Of a stretch of 64,000 bases of DNA, positions 23,443 through 33,752 are shown one piece after another. Below the pieces are notes generated by a model. The model saw nothing but the letters and a program-made list of their open reading frames with translations, ran no database searches and was not told the origin of the DNA. A program made the position numbers and the translations under genes. The stretch is from Apoda limacodes. Its lineage: Eukaryota > Arthropoda > Insecta > Lepidoptera > Limacodidae. The number at the start of each line of letters is the position of its first letter. The first letter of the stretch is position 1. The DNA lies in the NCBI GenBank assembly GCA_946406115.1, contig OX291554.1, positions 16,317,092 through 16,381,091 of the forward strand, read 5' to 3'.

Positions 23443-24184
23443 GCTGATGATTGATATACTCCTTTCTCATATTACCAATATCTTAAATCTCTCCCTTCTA
23501 TCTAGTCGTTTCCCCGATAGCTGGTAGAAAGCTTCTGTCATACCTGTACCTAAAATTTCTAATCCTTCTATAGTTAGACATTACCGTCCAATATTTATTC
23601 TACCCTTACTCGCCAAAGTGATTGAACGTCTAGTTTATGAACAATTTAGTCAATTTCTTCTTTCAAAAACCCCTCTTAGCCCTTTCCAATATTTTTTTTC
23701 GTCCAGGCCACATCACTATTAGTGCGTTGTTAAAAATAACAGACGACATTAGACACAATATGGAAAGTCAACACATTACTGTTTTAACTTTGCTCGACTT
23801 AAAATATCCCCAGCAGTAGCCATTTGATTTGAATCTTATTTAAAAAGTCGGCAACATTGCATACGTACCGATGCTGGCTGCTCGGACTGGTGTGTTGTAC
23901 CTGCCGGAGTTCCGAAAGGTGGAGCTTTATCACCTTTGTTGTTCTCACTTTTTATGAATTTCCTGACGAATCGACTAACTACATAGTTTCATTTATACGC
24001 CGATGATCTCCAATTATATACGTATTCAATAGTCGACCAAATTCAGAATGCTGTCTCAACGATCAATCATAATCTCGAAATCATGTTGGACTGGGCAAAG
24101 TCTTGGGCTTCTTCTTAACCCTAGCAAATCCCAGGCAATAATAGTAGGCAGTAAATGACAGCTGGCTAAACTGGACATAAATAT
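23443..24184 (+). pseudogene. LINE family 2-type reverse transcriptase remnant
   Basis: Reading across several frameshifts gives SRFPDSW, ASVIPVPK, HYRPIFILPLLAKVIERLVY (RT motif 1-2 region), FNFARLK (decayed motif A), AGVPKGGALSPLLFSLFMNF, FHLYADDLQLYTYS (catalytic YADD intact) and NAVSTINHNLEIMLDWAKSW. Order and wording parallel LINE family 2 at 11650-14282. At least three stops or frameshifts. It abuts an oppositely oriented LINE on its left and an RTE scrap on its right. Confidence 0.75.
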
Positions 24185-24330
24185 CGTTTGTTTCAGTCGG
24201 AAGACGTCCACTGCTGAACGTAGGCCTCCCCCATTTGTTTCAACAACTTTTTACCACTTCCTGCGGCTCTGACCACGTCGTCTGTCCACCTGGTAGGAAG
24301 CCGTACCACGCTGCGTCTTATTTCTTTTTA
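24185..24330 (-). mobile_element. RTE-type LINE C-terminal scrap
   Basis: On the minus strand it reads RLPTRWTDDVVRAAGS and MGEAYVQQWTSSD, the well-known C-terminus of insect RTE-clade LINE proteins. The reverse reads GTCCACTGCTGAACGTAGGC on the plus strand. Confidence 0.75.
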
Positions 24331-24949
24331 TTCCATCACTGGCCACTTCGATATTTAAAAATAATAGAAAACAACCTTGTAGGTACTATTTGTGCGCGAG
24401 TGCGTGCTTTATAACAGGCCATGTAAAGAAAATCGTATATGAAATTACTGTCGCCTTATTTGTCCTGAAAAGTGTATTAATGTTTTATCAGTAATCTAGC
24501 ATCTATGGCTTTCCCGTATTCTTTTTTCGGGTTGTTTTCGTTGTTTATGGGTAAAAATAATTGAATTACACTCAACATTCAACACAAGCTTCTTCGGGAT
24601 AAATCTTAATTGCAGTACATAATGTTTTAGCCGTCCGCTCGAGCGCTCGAACAGTCAAACATGAAATTTGAAAAAGGAACGAACTTTTCTAAACCCGATC
24701 ATTGATAACTCAAGTTTCATTTAAATTTCGGACTAACACAACAAAAATAATGCGCCATTTAATTTTTTAAAAAGTAAAAAATGAAATCGACATTTGAACG
24801 CGGTGAATTGGCGGCAAAATTACCTAAACTTTTTTTTAATATTGTCAATACAGTTGTCAATATAATTAGTTTTAATATCTGTATCATGTTCATGTGTTCG
24901 CCGTGTGATGTTAAATTTAAACTTGTGTGTGTAAATCTCAATATGAATT
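24331..24949. other. No gene seen
   Basis: AT-rich. Short frames on both strands at 24760-24990 overlap and show no motif. Confidence 0.5.
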
Positions 24950-25823
24950 GGATTTATATTTTGTTCCTTTACTACACACTTTGTAACTAGTACAATAGAA
25001 GTTTTATTGGAGTTGCTTGAATGTGTCATGCTCTCTCAAAGTGTCTCTGCGGTGGTGGCATGTGCGTCGGGTCGTTACGTTCCCTAAAACATGGTTGAGC
25101 GAAGCGATGGCTGATTCATGTGTCATACTTGTGAACGGGTGCCGCTGTGGAGACTGGTCTGCTTTTGCAAACTTCTTTGTATTCTTAGTATTCGGTCATC
25201 GGTGTAGGATTTCAACGGCAACACCTCAATTATGGGAGAAACGAACGGATAATACTTGACGTTTTCAAGTAGCTTATGTCCTTTTCCGGGACTCAAACTA
25301 TCTGCATGCCAAATTTCATCTTGATCGGTACAGTGGTTTCAGCATGAAGAGGTAACAGACGGATTTACTTTTTCATTTATAATATTTATTATTATATTAT
25401 ATTTATGGATAGTTTGGATTGTTTTAAGTATATGTAAGTATGTATGTACATATGATTGTGCAAAAATATAATTATGATGGCGCTAATGCCACTAGTACTC
25501 TTAAATATTTGTATTCCTTCACTCGATTGACGATATTTGACGCTTCACATGGTGCGCCCCCTGTGCTACATAAAAACAAAAAAAGAATAATTGACATGTT
25601 TGACTTTGTTTTTAGTAGCTTACTAACTTATTTTTATTACCTAATCAGTGTTTCGGTATATATTGTATACTCTTTAGCTAATTATTATAGTATTGTATTA
25701 TTACTTTAAATAGAACTTCTTGCCAGCTCTTTTTGGCAGAAATTAACATTGTATACATTATGTTGACGATTCAAAAGTGTTCTTAGAAACCTATTTGAAT
25801 AAAGTTTAATTTGATTGATTCTA
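24950..25823 (+). repeat. ~870-bp repeat, arm 1 of a distant inverted pair
   Basis: Matches 32890-33752 in inverted orientation at visibly high identity throughout (for example ATGGTGCGCCCC / GGGGCGCACCAT, ACTTCTTGCCAGCTCTTTTT and its inverse). Ends in AATAAAGTTTAATTTGATTG with an ATTGATT tail, a LINE 3'-end type tail. Contains, reversed, a copy of dispersed repeat R1 (25180-25390: GGGACTCAAACTATCTGCAT). The 80-codon frame at 25017-25259 recurs in the other arm only because the DNA is duplicated. I interpret it as a LINE-tail-containing composite. Confidence 0.8.
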
Positions 25824-27439
25824 TTGTAAACGCATGTTTGAGAAAAGCACTATACAAGCTCTGGCCACGACTAAGCATAACCGGACTCTGTGATGCGTGC
25901 CTCGGCTAAGCCTCGTCCGGCATACTCACGATCGCCGATCACGTACTATATCATGAGTATCATCTTCTCAACATGTAAAAGTGAGGTAGACACAGGCAAA
26001 CTAGACAAGTGTGTAGCGACAAAATTGAGCGACCAAGATGACTATAAGTCACTTTGTTCAGCGACGTTTCGGAGTGAGGTACAACACAGCCTACCTCTCC
26101 GAACACTAGCTGACCTCGACGCTTGCGTCCCCGGACCTTCTTGTTCTCAGCAAGTCATCAACCCGTAATTTAGGTTTTCTTTAATTTTCTCCGGGATATA
26201 TTAAAGAATTTTAAAATAAAATCTTGAAGTTGAAAAGTAAGTACCTACGCGTAATTATTCACATACTGGCGCTAGAGCGATCGAAATTATGCATTCCTTT
26301 TAGGAAGAGTAGAGAATTTATTTTGAGAACTTCATTGCATTTTTATTTTTAATCGAAGAAGGAGAAAAGTTACAAAGAAACCAAGTGTTGAGAATATTAT
26401 ACTTTTTTTTTAGATTTTTCGAACCTTCCAGAACCGAGTAGGAGGCTTCCAAAAACATTAAACGAATTCTGTAATAGGTATAGGCATAAAGGTAAGGGCA
26501 CAGATTATATCATACTATACGAAAGCACGGTATACCCTGCCCCAAAGAAGGAGTCGTATGAAGGCTATTGAGAGGAATACAATCTTGCTATATTCATTAC
26601 TGCACGTAAGTAAGTAAAACAAAATCCGGGAACTATACAGAATCTTTTGAACAAAGTTAGGTATTTTAGAGAACAGTCTAAGCACTTTGGGAATCTGTTC
26701 GGGAATCGTCACCTTTAAACAATGAACAATAAAACTATTGTTCAAGTAGAAATTTTTTCCGTTTCAAGTTTTTATGCTAATGTAACAAGAATATGATTTC
26801 TTATTTTGTTACGCATTCATGCAAAAATAGTCGTATTTCCAACAAATTGAGAATGTAAAAATAAGAAGAGATGAATGTTATTGTCCCTTTTTTGCTGAAT
26901 ACGTATTTTAGTGAATAGATGTGAAGTTGGTAAATGTCTGATCACGCACACGTATGAAAAGATAAAAAATGCGAAATATTCATGAATAATTTTAGAATTA
27001 TAAGTAAGTAGATTTTTTTTTGTTACTCTAAAATTTTATCTTTATTTTAATTACCTCAAGGTGATATACCAGTTTGACTTTGTATAGGTACCTACATATA
27101 GTGTTTTACTATTATAAAACTAACATAATTTTTATCAACTTTTTTTTATGTTTATCGTTACTGTGATTACTACGAAAATCTTAATTTTTTATTTTGAAAT
27201 AAAAAGCAAATTGATTTTAATAATAATAATGATAGTATTTTTATTACATCGAGATCATAATTTTACAAAAATACAGAAAACAAATGCTGATCTAGGGGCT
27301 ATAAAGTTATTACTTCTAGGCTTCCTACTGGTGTATACATATATAAATAAATGTGTATATGTATTCAATAGTGGATTTTAGATTTTGTTATATTCAGTCT
27401 TAGACATAAGTGTTGGACTGCATATAATCGAGTTTGTGT
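25824..27439. other. No firm gene; one compositionally unusual open frame
   Basis: The frame at 25893-26168 (+; first ATG 25893) encodes ~91 residues with balanced composition, ending SCSQQVINP, unlike the AT-driven frames around it. I recognise no family. Its segment 25880-26165 is GC-richer than its surroundings and could be a transposon remnant. The rest is AT-rich and featureless. Confidence 0.35.
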
Positions 27440-27605
27440 TACATAAGAATAAAGAATGAGGCCATGAAATTCGATCCATTTCACAATATGAAAAGGATCT
27501 TGATTGATAATTGAGATAGCGTTTATTGATAAAGGTCTAAGTAAAATTTGAAGATCATCTGCATATATATTGAAGAGAGAACATAATAATATAAATTATA
27601 CAGCC
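27440..27605 (-). pseudogene. LINE family 2 reverse transcriptase scrap with YADD
   Basis: On the minus strand it reads LFNIYADDLQILLRPLS, then NAISIINQDPFHIVKW and FHGLI, matching LYHLYADDLQIYTQ ... NAISIINRDLEQIVKW of the copy at 11650-12476. Too short to have appeared as an obvious gene. Confidence 0.7.
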
Positions 27606-27839
27606 GTTTTATTCGTTCAAAAATTAAAGAAAAAATTTTATATTTAAATTAGTGTTGACACAAATTGACACTTTTCAAGGACCTCTCGACAAGTAAAAGC
27701 CTCCTCTTTTTCTCCCGACTGCGAAAGCGAGTCATTACCATGTTCTGGAATTTTACTGTAGAAATATGTACTATGTATTACCAAAGAGCTATGTACTCTC
27801 CTGCGTCAATTTTTGTGTACATACATTTTTAATTACAAT
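27606..27839. other. Uncertain, possibly the 3' end of the next LINE
   Basis: No clear motif. May be the decayed C-terminus and UTR of LINE family 4. Confidence 0.3.
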
Positions 27840-28960
27840 ATCAATTGACCGTACTGCTCTCTTTTGCAAAATAAAGACTGTATCAATATCAGCTGCCTTA
27901 CAACACAGCAAAATGCCATAAGACATGACAGAATGGAAATAGCAAAGTAGACCAAGCGAGCAGTGTCAACGCTGCCTAACTTGTCTAACCACATCAGCAG
28001 CTGAACTCAGTTTCCCAGAAAGAACTGAGATGTGAGGGTTCCAGTGCTGCCTCGTGTCGAATGTAATACCTAGAAACACTGTTGAGTCTAATAGTTCTAT
28101 CTCTTCTCCGTTTAAGCTTTGTACTTATTTTTATGCCATTTGGCATCATCAGTTTAAAAAAATTAGTCTTTTTCGCATTAAGAAGTAAGTTATTTGCCGT
28201 AAACCACTGAAGAACCTGAGAAAGTGCACTACTTACGTCGTCAAAATTAGTTTTATTTCTGTCAACCTTAAATAAGAAAGAAGTGTCATTTGCAAATATT
28301 ACAATCCTGCCCAGCTTGTCCACAAAGAAAGGCAAGACATTTATGTAAATTAGAAATAGAAAAGGACCTAAAATTGAACTTTGAGGAACTCCTAATTTTA
28401 CTTCTGAGCCTTGGATTTTACTTCATTGATTTGAACCTCCTGCGTTCTACTACTAAAATATGAGTGAATAAGCTCGGCAATACCATAATGACCAAGTTTT
28501 CGTATAAGATTTTATCGTTGCACGCATTCGAATGCCCTTGATAGATCACAAACGATACTAATGGCATTTTGTGACTTTTCCCAAGCATTAAATATATGTT
28601 GTGTAAGGGCAACACCTGCATCAGTTTTGTACGCCCTTTTGTAAAACCTAACTGTTGAGGATGAAGTAATCAAAAATTTTGCTTAAGTCAGGCAGTAAAT
28701 AGGTCTAAAATTTGTTAGGATCTTTTTACTCCCACTTTTAAAAAGTGGTATAATTTTACCATATTTTATTAAGTCTAGGAATATCGTATATCGTAAAAAT
28801 ATATTCCAATTAGAAATAAACATAAACTTACTATGCCCAAGTTTGCAAATCATTTATGGGAAGCGGTGTAAAAAATTCTAATATGTTATCTGTAGAAATT
28901 CTCAACATAGTTGACAAACAGTTTCAATTTGATTTAAAACATCTGCTATGTAAGAAAGCA
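27840..28960 (-). pseudogene. LINE family 4 reverse transcriptase remnant
   Basis: Read on the minus strand across frameshifts: ALTQHIFNAWEKSQNAISIV with CDLSRAFECV (motif A), LIRKLGHYGIAELIHSYF, LGVPQSSILGPFLFLIYIN, RIVIFANDTSFLFKVDRN (catalytic FADD decayed to FAND), SQVLQWFTANNLLLNAKKTN, and finally MSYGILLCCKAADIDTVFIL with QKRAVRS. Gene order and motifs are those of a Jockey/CR1-group LINE, related to family 3. Catalytic Asp loss and several frame breaks show it is inactive. Confidence 0.8.
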
Positions 28961-28964
28961 TATT

Positions 28965-29310
28965 AGGCGGCCTCGGCACGTTCTAACGGCCCCAGATGAC
29001 GATCTCGCTATCCGGATAGCGAGATTAGTCTCAACGACCTCCCCCAATAGGGCCTCCCTCCAAACTCCCTCCCACCAGGACGCACCCGCGTAACGGGGAA
29101 CTCCCCTCCTGGCGGTGACTCACCTTCGGGTTCGAGACTCACAGCGGTCGAAGGGACGCCCCAAGAGCGATAACCCAAGCCGATGCTCCTCCCGCGGGGA
29201 GCCCTTGAGCGTTGGGCGCTATACGGGCTGAGGCTCCTTCAGAGTCTCGCCCAAAAAAGCCCGGTGAAGCAGTAATGGCTGCAACAGCCAACTGCATAGT
29301 CAGTCAGAAA
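28965..29310 (+). repeat. GC-rich dispersed repeat, copy 1
   Basis: Markedly GC-rich in an AT-rich setting. Shares CTCACCTTCGGGTTCGAG, GGTCGAAGGGACG, GCGTTGGGCGCT and AGCCCGGTG with 40765-41092. One frame is kept in both copies (NSPPG-DSPSGSRLT-VEGT), hinting at a former coding origin such as a retrotransposon leader or ORF1. Ends CAGCCAACTGCATAGTCAGT. Starts with CGCTATCCGGATAGCG, a perfect 16-bp palindrome at 29006-29021. Confidence 0.65.
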
Positions 29311-29745
29311 AAAAAATATAGATGAAAATTTAATATTTATATTAAAATAATAAAATTATTTAAGAATATTTAGTAGTAAATAATTTACGTGTGTAAAGTT
29401 AAAGGAGACCTTTGAAGACCAATGTGAGTGGAAATGTTATAACTTTGTCATTAACTTTATAGTGGTCGGTGTGCGAGCGACCAGGGGATGCACCATGTGC
29501 ACTTATCCGCCTTTGGTTGCCTGGTGTTGGTGGAGTTTCGGATGTATTTGGATGGATGTTGTATGCTTGATGGCTTGGTTCCTGCATGGCTGATTGGTAA
29601 CAGGTGTACATCCGAGAGTTTCTTGTCACTTCTTTTCCTGTTAGGATAGTTTCCGAAATGAGACTTTCACCTTCACTACAGCAAGTAGTTAAGCAGGAAA
29701 CAAGCAAATTAAAAAACGGCAGTACAACCACCAGTCAAACAAGTA
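29311..29745. other. Likely leader or LTR region of the gypsy element, unresolved
   Basis: Lies directly upstream of the gypsy gag. I could not identify LTR termini, primer-binding site or a matching 3' LTR. A 110-codon minus frame here has no recognisable motif. Confidence 0.3.
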
Positions 29746-29962
29746 ATGAAAACCGGCAGCACTGAAGAAGATAGGATACTGGAATTCTGGACAGACCAGC
29801 CCAGGTTCTCGTTTATCCGTGCCGTGGCAGAAGCTGAGCGATGAACAGCAATTCCATTTTGTCATATCCAAGCTAAAAAAAGATGCCATACAGCAAGTGA
29901 GATACGTCCTCATCAGACCGCCTGAAACCAAGAAATACGAGACAATGCAAAAAGAAAATATT
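29746..29962 (+). pseudogene. Gypsy gag, 5' part
   Basis: From ATG 29746 it reads EDRILEFWTDQPRFSFIRAV to AEAE then a stop; one frame over it continues SDEQQFHFVISKLKKDAIQQ, VRYVLIRPPETKKYE. FWTD-P..WF/SF.RAEA and PP...KYE are hallmarks of insect Ty3/gypsy Gag. The protein breaks off at 29962 and resumes at 30645. Confidence 0.75.
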
Positions 29963-30644
29963 GTCAATATATTATTTTGATATTATTTTTATACTTCCTG
30001 GGTTTTTTTTTACATTATTCATACATAAATTTGCGCCTTAAAACAAATAATGTTTATGCCGACGCAGCACATTCGTCGTTGTTACACATACATAAAATTA
30101 AAATTATACAAAACGTTTGATACATTATATAAAAACAAGACACAGTATCCATGCCTATGCATTTCTTGTCTTTAATAAATAAGTCAGTACATAAATTTTT
30201 TATACCACGATTCTGACTGCACGGAACTATGCTAGTTGTTGGAAGAATAGAATACAAATAAAGAACTGGTTTATTGACTTCTCATATACAGGCTGCTTAT
30301 TTTTGATAGGGTTTTTATGTTGTTTCTTAGCAGGTTTCGCAGCCTAGTTGGTAGTGTGGTTGGCTGCTGTGCAGACGGTGTGGGTTCGATTCCCGCACTG
30401 GACAAACATTCAAGTGATAAGCATTTGTGTTTGTCTTGAGTCTGGGTGTATTTATGTATGATATATATGTATTTGTATCCGTTGTCTGGTATCCATACTT
30501 CGGGGCCAGACGGCCATTGTGTAATGCCCGAAAATATTTATTTTTATTTTATTTGATACTTAAAATTACATTTAAAGGGAGGTTACCGTTGAGAGTTAGA
30601 AAAATGGGGTTTTCAATTTAATTCAATTATTTAACTCAGATTAG
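29963..30644. mobile_element. ~680-bp insertion splitting gag, carries a SINE
   Basis: Sequence without gag similarity separates two adjoining gag segments. It includes the SINE at 30335-30560. The remaining ~450 bp are AT-rich and unassigned, so this may be two nested insertions. Confidence 0.6.
30335..30560 (+). mobile_element. tRNA-derived SINE (family S1)
   Basis: GCAGCCTAGTTGGTAGTGTG head, intact box B GGTTCGATTCC at 30383-30393, body GTTTGTCTTGAGTCTGGGTG, tail AAATATTTATTTTTATTTTA. Same family as 15740-16015 and 36115-36345. It sits inside the gag-splitting insert. Confidence 0.88.
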
Positions 30645-30885
30645 TGTTTAAGTTCCATGAAAGAAAGGTCTATTAAAGAGTCGGAAACCAGAAAATTCAA
30701 GAAATTGATGAATGACATGAACCTGGGAGATCAGAAAATGTCACAACTCTTGCTGCGTATGCGAGGTCTAGCTGGTAATAAAATAAGCGAAGAAACACTT
30801 ATAATCCTATGGCAAGGACGACTGCCCGCAGCCATACGAGTGGTATTGGCATCTTTTGCAGAAGCAAAAGATAAATAGTAGATAA
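30645..30885 (+). pseudogene. Gypsy gag, 3' part
   Basis: Open from ATG 30657: ESETRKFKKLMNDMNLGDQK, MSQLLLRMRGLAGNKIS and LIILWQGRLPAAIRVVLAS. The L.D.KPSQLL..M..LAG and LW..LP signatures are the capsid C-terminal part of Ty3/gypsy Gag. Confidence 0.8.
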
Positions 30886-31019
30886 AGTCTGGGAGTGTGC
30901 GAAACTCATGCATATAGCTCAGACCGCACAGCGAACACCGTGTGCCGTCAGCACACAAGTGTCAGACCTATCTTTAATTCCAGCAGAAATGGCTAAGCTG
31001 AACTTAAAAATGAGATGAG

Positions 31020-31145
31020 ATAAACACCGGAAACTTTACACAGCGAACGGTACTGTAATACGAACATTCGGTGCGAAAACATTAATTTTGAACATAAACT
31101 TACGACGTGTATTTCGCTAGATCATCATAGGCGCGGATTTTATAA
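31020..31145 (+). pseudogene. Gypsy protease remnant
   Basis: Reads KLYTANGTVIRTFGAKTLIL, then NLRRVFR and, after a stop, IIGADFI, the C-terminal part of a retropepsin (ANG...G, then hydrophobic-GADF). The upstream catalytic DTGA is not visible. Confidence 0.65.
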
Positions 31146-31279
31146 CATAACACATCATAATTTATTTGTCGGCTTAGCATGCCGCAGGCTCATTGACCAA
31201 GAACCTAAGTTACAGGTTATAGCTAATATTGTGAAATGGAATGGATCTTCAATAAGTACGGATAAGTATCGGAAATTCG

Positions 31280-32480
31280 GGAGTACATCACATAGTAACC
31301 AATGAAGCACCAGTTTTTGCGAAAGCCAGGCTACACCCATCAGATAGGTATAAAGCAGTAAAAGGGAGTTCGAAATAATGAAGGAAATGGGAATATATGG
31401 ACCATCCATCTTACATGTTGTAATAAAAAGTACATAAAATTGCGGCCTTGAAGTAACTATAGGCACTCAACGTGATCACAAAACCAGATAGGTATCCGAT
31501 ACCGAGATTACAGGATTTTACCTATATGCTAAATAAAAAAACTATATTTTCGCTTTGAGATCTTAATCGAGCCCACCATAATATAGAAAACCGCAATAAT
31601 TGGTTTTGGCTTATTTGAGTTTCCGAAATTAGGGTTCAAGGGAGATCAAACATTCCAAAGATTCATGAAACATACCGCACTACATGGATTGAAAGAGGAA
31701 CAGGCAAACAAAAACAGGCAGTCTTACACGGAACAAGATGAAAGCTACGATACTGACTTCTTTTACTTTTATTAATACGATGTCATCATAGCCAGTAAAA
31801 GCAAAGCGGAACGTAGAAAAAAGTTGGAGGCCATTTTTGAAAGATTCTAGAAATGCGGTATTAAACTTATCAAACATATAGTTTTTGGGATATCAAATCA
31901 CACCAGAAGGTATGAAACCGCTGGAAAACAAAATCTAGGCTGTTTGAAACTTCCCAAAACCCAAAACGGTTGATCAGTTAAGGAGATTTTTAGGAATGAT
32001 AAATTTCAATCGATCAAACATCCCGTATGCAGCAAGGAATTAAGCCAAATCGGACAAGTTTTTACACAGCGGGTAGAAAAAGATAAAACAGCTATAGAAT
32101 ATAATAAAGAGGCGAAAGAAACCTTCGAAAAATGTAAACAAGGTCTATATGACGCAGTCTTATTGACCTACCCGTTAGCAGAACCGTTTTTGATGATAAC
32201 AGATGCCTTCAATGATTGTGTAGGAGTGGTATTGCAAATGCTAAAAGCAGGAAAATGGCAGCCAATGGAATATTTTTCAAAAAAATTCAATGTGGCACAG
32301 AAAAGCATACTTAAAAACTCCTAGGCGAATTAGGCAACTCATGAAACTCAATGTTAGTTTAAAATTACCAGCAAACGCATTGAGTGCAATTGAGACAGTT
32401 ACAATTCCTTTAACAATATTACGAGATGCTCGCTAAGCTACAAAAGGGCGACAAGGAGCTTGCCGAATTACAAAATTCCA
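31280..32480 (+). pseudogene. Gypsy reverse transcriptase/RNase H remnant
   Basis: Segments in order across frame breaks: TNEAPVFAKARLHPSDRYKA, KPDRYPIPRLQDFTYML, FGLFEFPKLGF-type (motif C), a decayed catalytic box (Y-DD replaced by a stop and YDVIIASKS), FLGMINF, TFEKCKQGLYDAVLLTYPLA, DAFNDCVGVVLQML, WQPMEYFSKKFNVAQKS, then LAKLQKGDKELAELQNST from the spacer after RNase H. The order and wording are diagnostic of Ty3/gypsy Pol. Integrase is absent or beyond recognition. Confidence 0.8.
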
Positions 32481-32505
32481 CTAACAAAGTAATAAATTTA
32501 AAAAG

Positions 32506-32536
32506 ATTTCGATAACGGTGCTCCCGTTATCGAAAT
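32506..32536. repeat. 13-bp perfect hairpin
   Basis: ATTTCGATAACGG (32506-32518), loop TGCTC, CCGTTATCGAAAT (32524-32536). Lies at the downstream edge of the gypsy remnant. Purpose unknown. Confidence 0.7.
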
Positions 32537-32889
32537 TAGATTAGGAAATTAAATTATAAGCAGAATTGCACCTCCCTCCCTCCCTCCTTATGTGAACGAT
32601 GCCAACTTCACCACAACACCACCACCACCAAATTGATAACAAAACTTGAGACGAAACACGGATTAATAAAAGATAATTATTTAATAAAGTACTTTTTGGG
32701 AAATATAATTGCAAATAAATATTTATTCAATATATAAAAAAATCTATTTCTTCTTTATTGTCATCGTGTTCAGTCACTCAGTAGTTAAAATGTGCCTTTT
32801 CTTACTCGTACTGTGTCCATCAAGACCTTCGCACTATCTTTCACTATTATTCGATTCTTCTTTGGTATTTATATAAGTAAAGCGTTTAT
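32537..32889. other. No gene seen
   Basis: Contains a CCTC-repeat (32570-32585) and CCACCACCA run (32618-32632). Otherwise featureless. Confidence 0.5.
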
Positions 32890-33752
32890 TAATCAATCAA
32901 ATAAAACTTTATTCAAATAGGTTTCTAAGAACACTTTTGAATCGTCAACACAATGTATACAATGTTAATTTCTGCCAAAAAGAGCTGGCAAGAAGTTCTA
33001 TTTAAAGTAATAATACAATACTATAATAATTAGCTAAAGAGTATACAATATATACCGAAACACTGATAAGGTAATAAAAATAAGTTAGTAAGCTACTAAA
33101 AACAAAGTCAAACATGTCAATTATTATTTTTTTGTTTTTATGTAGCACAGGGGCGCACCATGTGAAGCGTCAAATATCGTCAATCGAGTGAAGGAATACA
33201 AATATTTAAGAGTACTAGTGGCATTAGCGCCATCATAATTATATTTTTGCACAATCATATGTACATACATACTTACATATACTTGAAACAATCCAAACTA
33301 TCCATAAATATAATATAATAATAAATGAAAAAGTAAATCCGTCTGTTACCTCTTCATGCTGAAACCACTGTACCGATCAAGATGAAATTTGGCATGCAGA
33401 TAGTTTGAGTCCCGGAAAAGGACATAAGCTACTTGAAAACGTCAAGTATTATACGTTCTTTTCTCCCATAATTGAGGTGTTGCCGTTGAAATCCTACACC
33501 GATGACCGAATACTAAGAATACAAAGAAGTTTGCAAGAGCAGACCAGTCTCCACAGTGGCACCCGTTCACAAGTATGACACATGAATCAGCCATCGCTTC
33601 GCTCAACGATGTTTTAAGGAACGTAACGACCCGACGCACATGCCACCACAGCAGAGATACTTTGAGAGAGCATGACACACTCAAGCAACTCCAATAAAAC
33701 TTCTATTGTACTAGTTACAATGTGTGTAGTAAAGGAAGAAAATATAAATCCG
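32890..33752 (-). repeat. ~870-bp repeat, arm 2 of the inverted pair
   Basis: Inverted counterpart of 24950-25823, including the embedded dispersed repeat R1 (33305-33500) and the LINE-type tail (CAATCAAATAAAACTTTATT near 32896). The outer edge is at GGATTTATATT (33742-33752 region) in both arms. The spacer between arms is about 7.07 kb. Confidence 0.8.

Larger units (their letters stand above)
29746..32480 (+). mobile_element. Degraded Ty3/gypsy retrotransposon
   Basis: An LTR-retrotransposon internal region in the order gag, protease, reverse transcriptase, start of RNase H. It is broken by an insertion in gag and by many stops and frameshifts. No LTR pair was found. Component parts are listed separately. 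Inactive by inspection. Confidence 0.8.

Noticed and set aside
25017..25259. 80-codon frame with a near-identical partner at 33442-33684, apparently a conserved small gene pair
   Set aside because: The similarity is at DNA level across the whole 870-bp repeat and crosses the frame ends; the frame includes an embedded dispersed repeat.
29399..29731. 110-codon minus-strand gene
   Set aside because: It is antisense to the leader of the gypsy element and has no recognisable motif.
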